A DNA stretch of 64,000 nt from Hyphomicrobiales bacterium (GTDB lineage: Bacteria; Pseudomonadota; Alphaproteobacteria; Rhizobiales; Beijerinckiaceae): assembly GCA_947455725.1 (NCBI GenBank), contig CANGPL010000004.1, forward strand, positions 1-64,000, written 5' to 3'. A program made the translations under genes and the position numbers. Shown one piece after another: positions 63,941 to 64,000 of the stretch (its first letter is position 1; each line of letters starts with the position of its first letter). The notes below the pieces were generated by a model. It did not search any database. It was not told where the DNA came from and worked only from the letters and a program-made list of their open reading frames with translations.

Positions 63941-64000
63941 AAGAGCGCGATATTCAGGTTACCGTAAATGGCCGAAACGCAAAGAAGCGTATTGAGGCAC
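63937..64000 (+). CDS. Molybdenum hydroxylase 2Fe-2S subunit (CoxS-like), partial
   Basis: Only the first 21 codons are in the window: MKERDIQVTVNGRNAKKRIEA, the usual start of CoxS-type small subunits (xVxxTVNG...). Starts in a 4-bp overlap with the FAD subunit, the normal order. The four-cysteine cluster motifs are off the right edge. Confidence 0.8.
   Translation, partial: MKERDIQVTVNGRNAKKRIEA

Overview
The window is a chromosomal segment of an alphaproteobacterium, most probably of the Hyphomicrobiales (Rhizobiales). The reasons are the rpmH-rnpA-yidC-engB-argB-HAD ... dapD-dapE gene order, mmcB, a complex I NDUFA9-type gene, a YdjC/HpnK-type deacetylase and two families of dispersed palindromic repeats of the kind common in this group. 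The genus cannot be told from the sequence alone. No phage, CRISPR array, rRNA or intact insertion sequence was seen.

Layout. 1-2.6 kb (minus): lysine/glutarate catabolism (aminoadipate-semialdehyde dehydrogenase and glutaryl-CoA dehydrogenase, the latter cut by the window edge). 2.7-6.2 kb: envelope genes (YdjC/HpnK deacetylase, polyprenyl-phosphate glycosyltransferase, MurJ). 6.2-8.3 kb: a DUF2892 protein and a gluconolactonase/gluconate 5-dehydrogenase pair. 8.4-9.1 kb: a Phd/VapC toxin-antitoxin (TA) pair. 9.1-11.7 kb: two FAD enzymes of the L- and D-2-hydroxyglutarate dehydrogenase types. 11.8-24.5 kb: a large agmatine/putrescine uptake and catabolism region with an orphan peptide-type binding protein, agmatinase, gamma-glutamylputrescine oxidase, a class III aminotransferase, gamma-glutamylputrescine synthetase, PotFGHI, a cupin and a second glutamine-synthetase-like enzyme. 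24.5-32 kb: leucyl aminopeptidase, argG, a ParDE-type TA, typA, a second TA (RHH/MazF), cobU and a TPR protein. 32.2-42.7 kb: a Dpp-type peptide ABC transporter followed by creatininase, ketopantoate-reductase-like, SDR, M20 peptidase and MoeB-like genes, many overlapping start-to-stop, so probably one uptake-and-degradation unit of unknown substrate. 42.7-50.1 kb: an L,D-transpeptidase, then rpmI-rplT-pheS-[TA]-pheT, mmcB and the NDUFA9-type gene. 50.2-60.3 kb (minus): dapE, dapD, then an accessory insert (GNAT, MqsRA, 8-oxoguanine deaminase), then HAD-argB-DUF423-engB-yidC-rnpA-rpmH. 60.6-64 kb: tRNA-Arg(ACG) with a decayed serine recombinase reading into it in antisense, then a catabolic-looking cluster (cupin dioxygenase, SDR, molybdenum hydroxylase subunits) that runs off the window.

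The most unusual signals are: (i) a frameshifted, stop-interrupted serine-recombinase C-terminus whose last codons are the antisense of the tRNA-Arg gene, marking an old integration site; (ii) a Phd/RelE TA module lodged between pheS and pheT with a 26-bp perfect palindromic operator; (iii) five TA modules in 64 kb, several with clear palindromic operators; (iv) three copies of a 118-119-bp inverted-repeat element and two copies of a second palindromic element; and (v) the uncharacterised transporter/amidase/dehydrogenase/peptidase operon. No completely new defence or mobile system could be supported from sequence reading alone.
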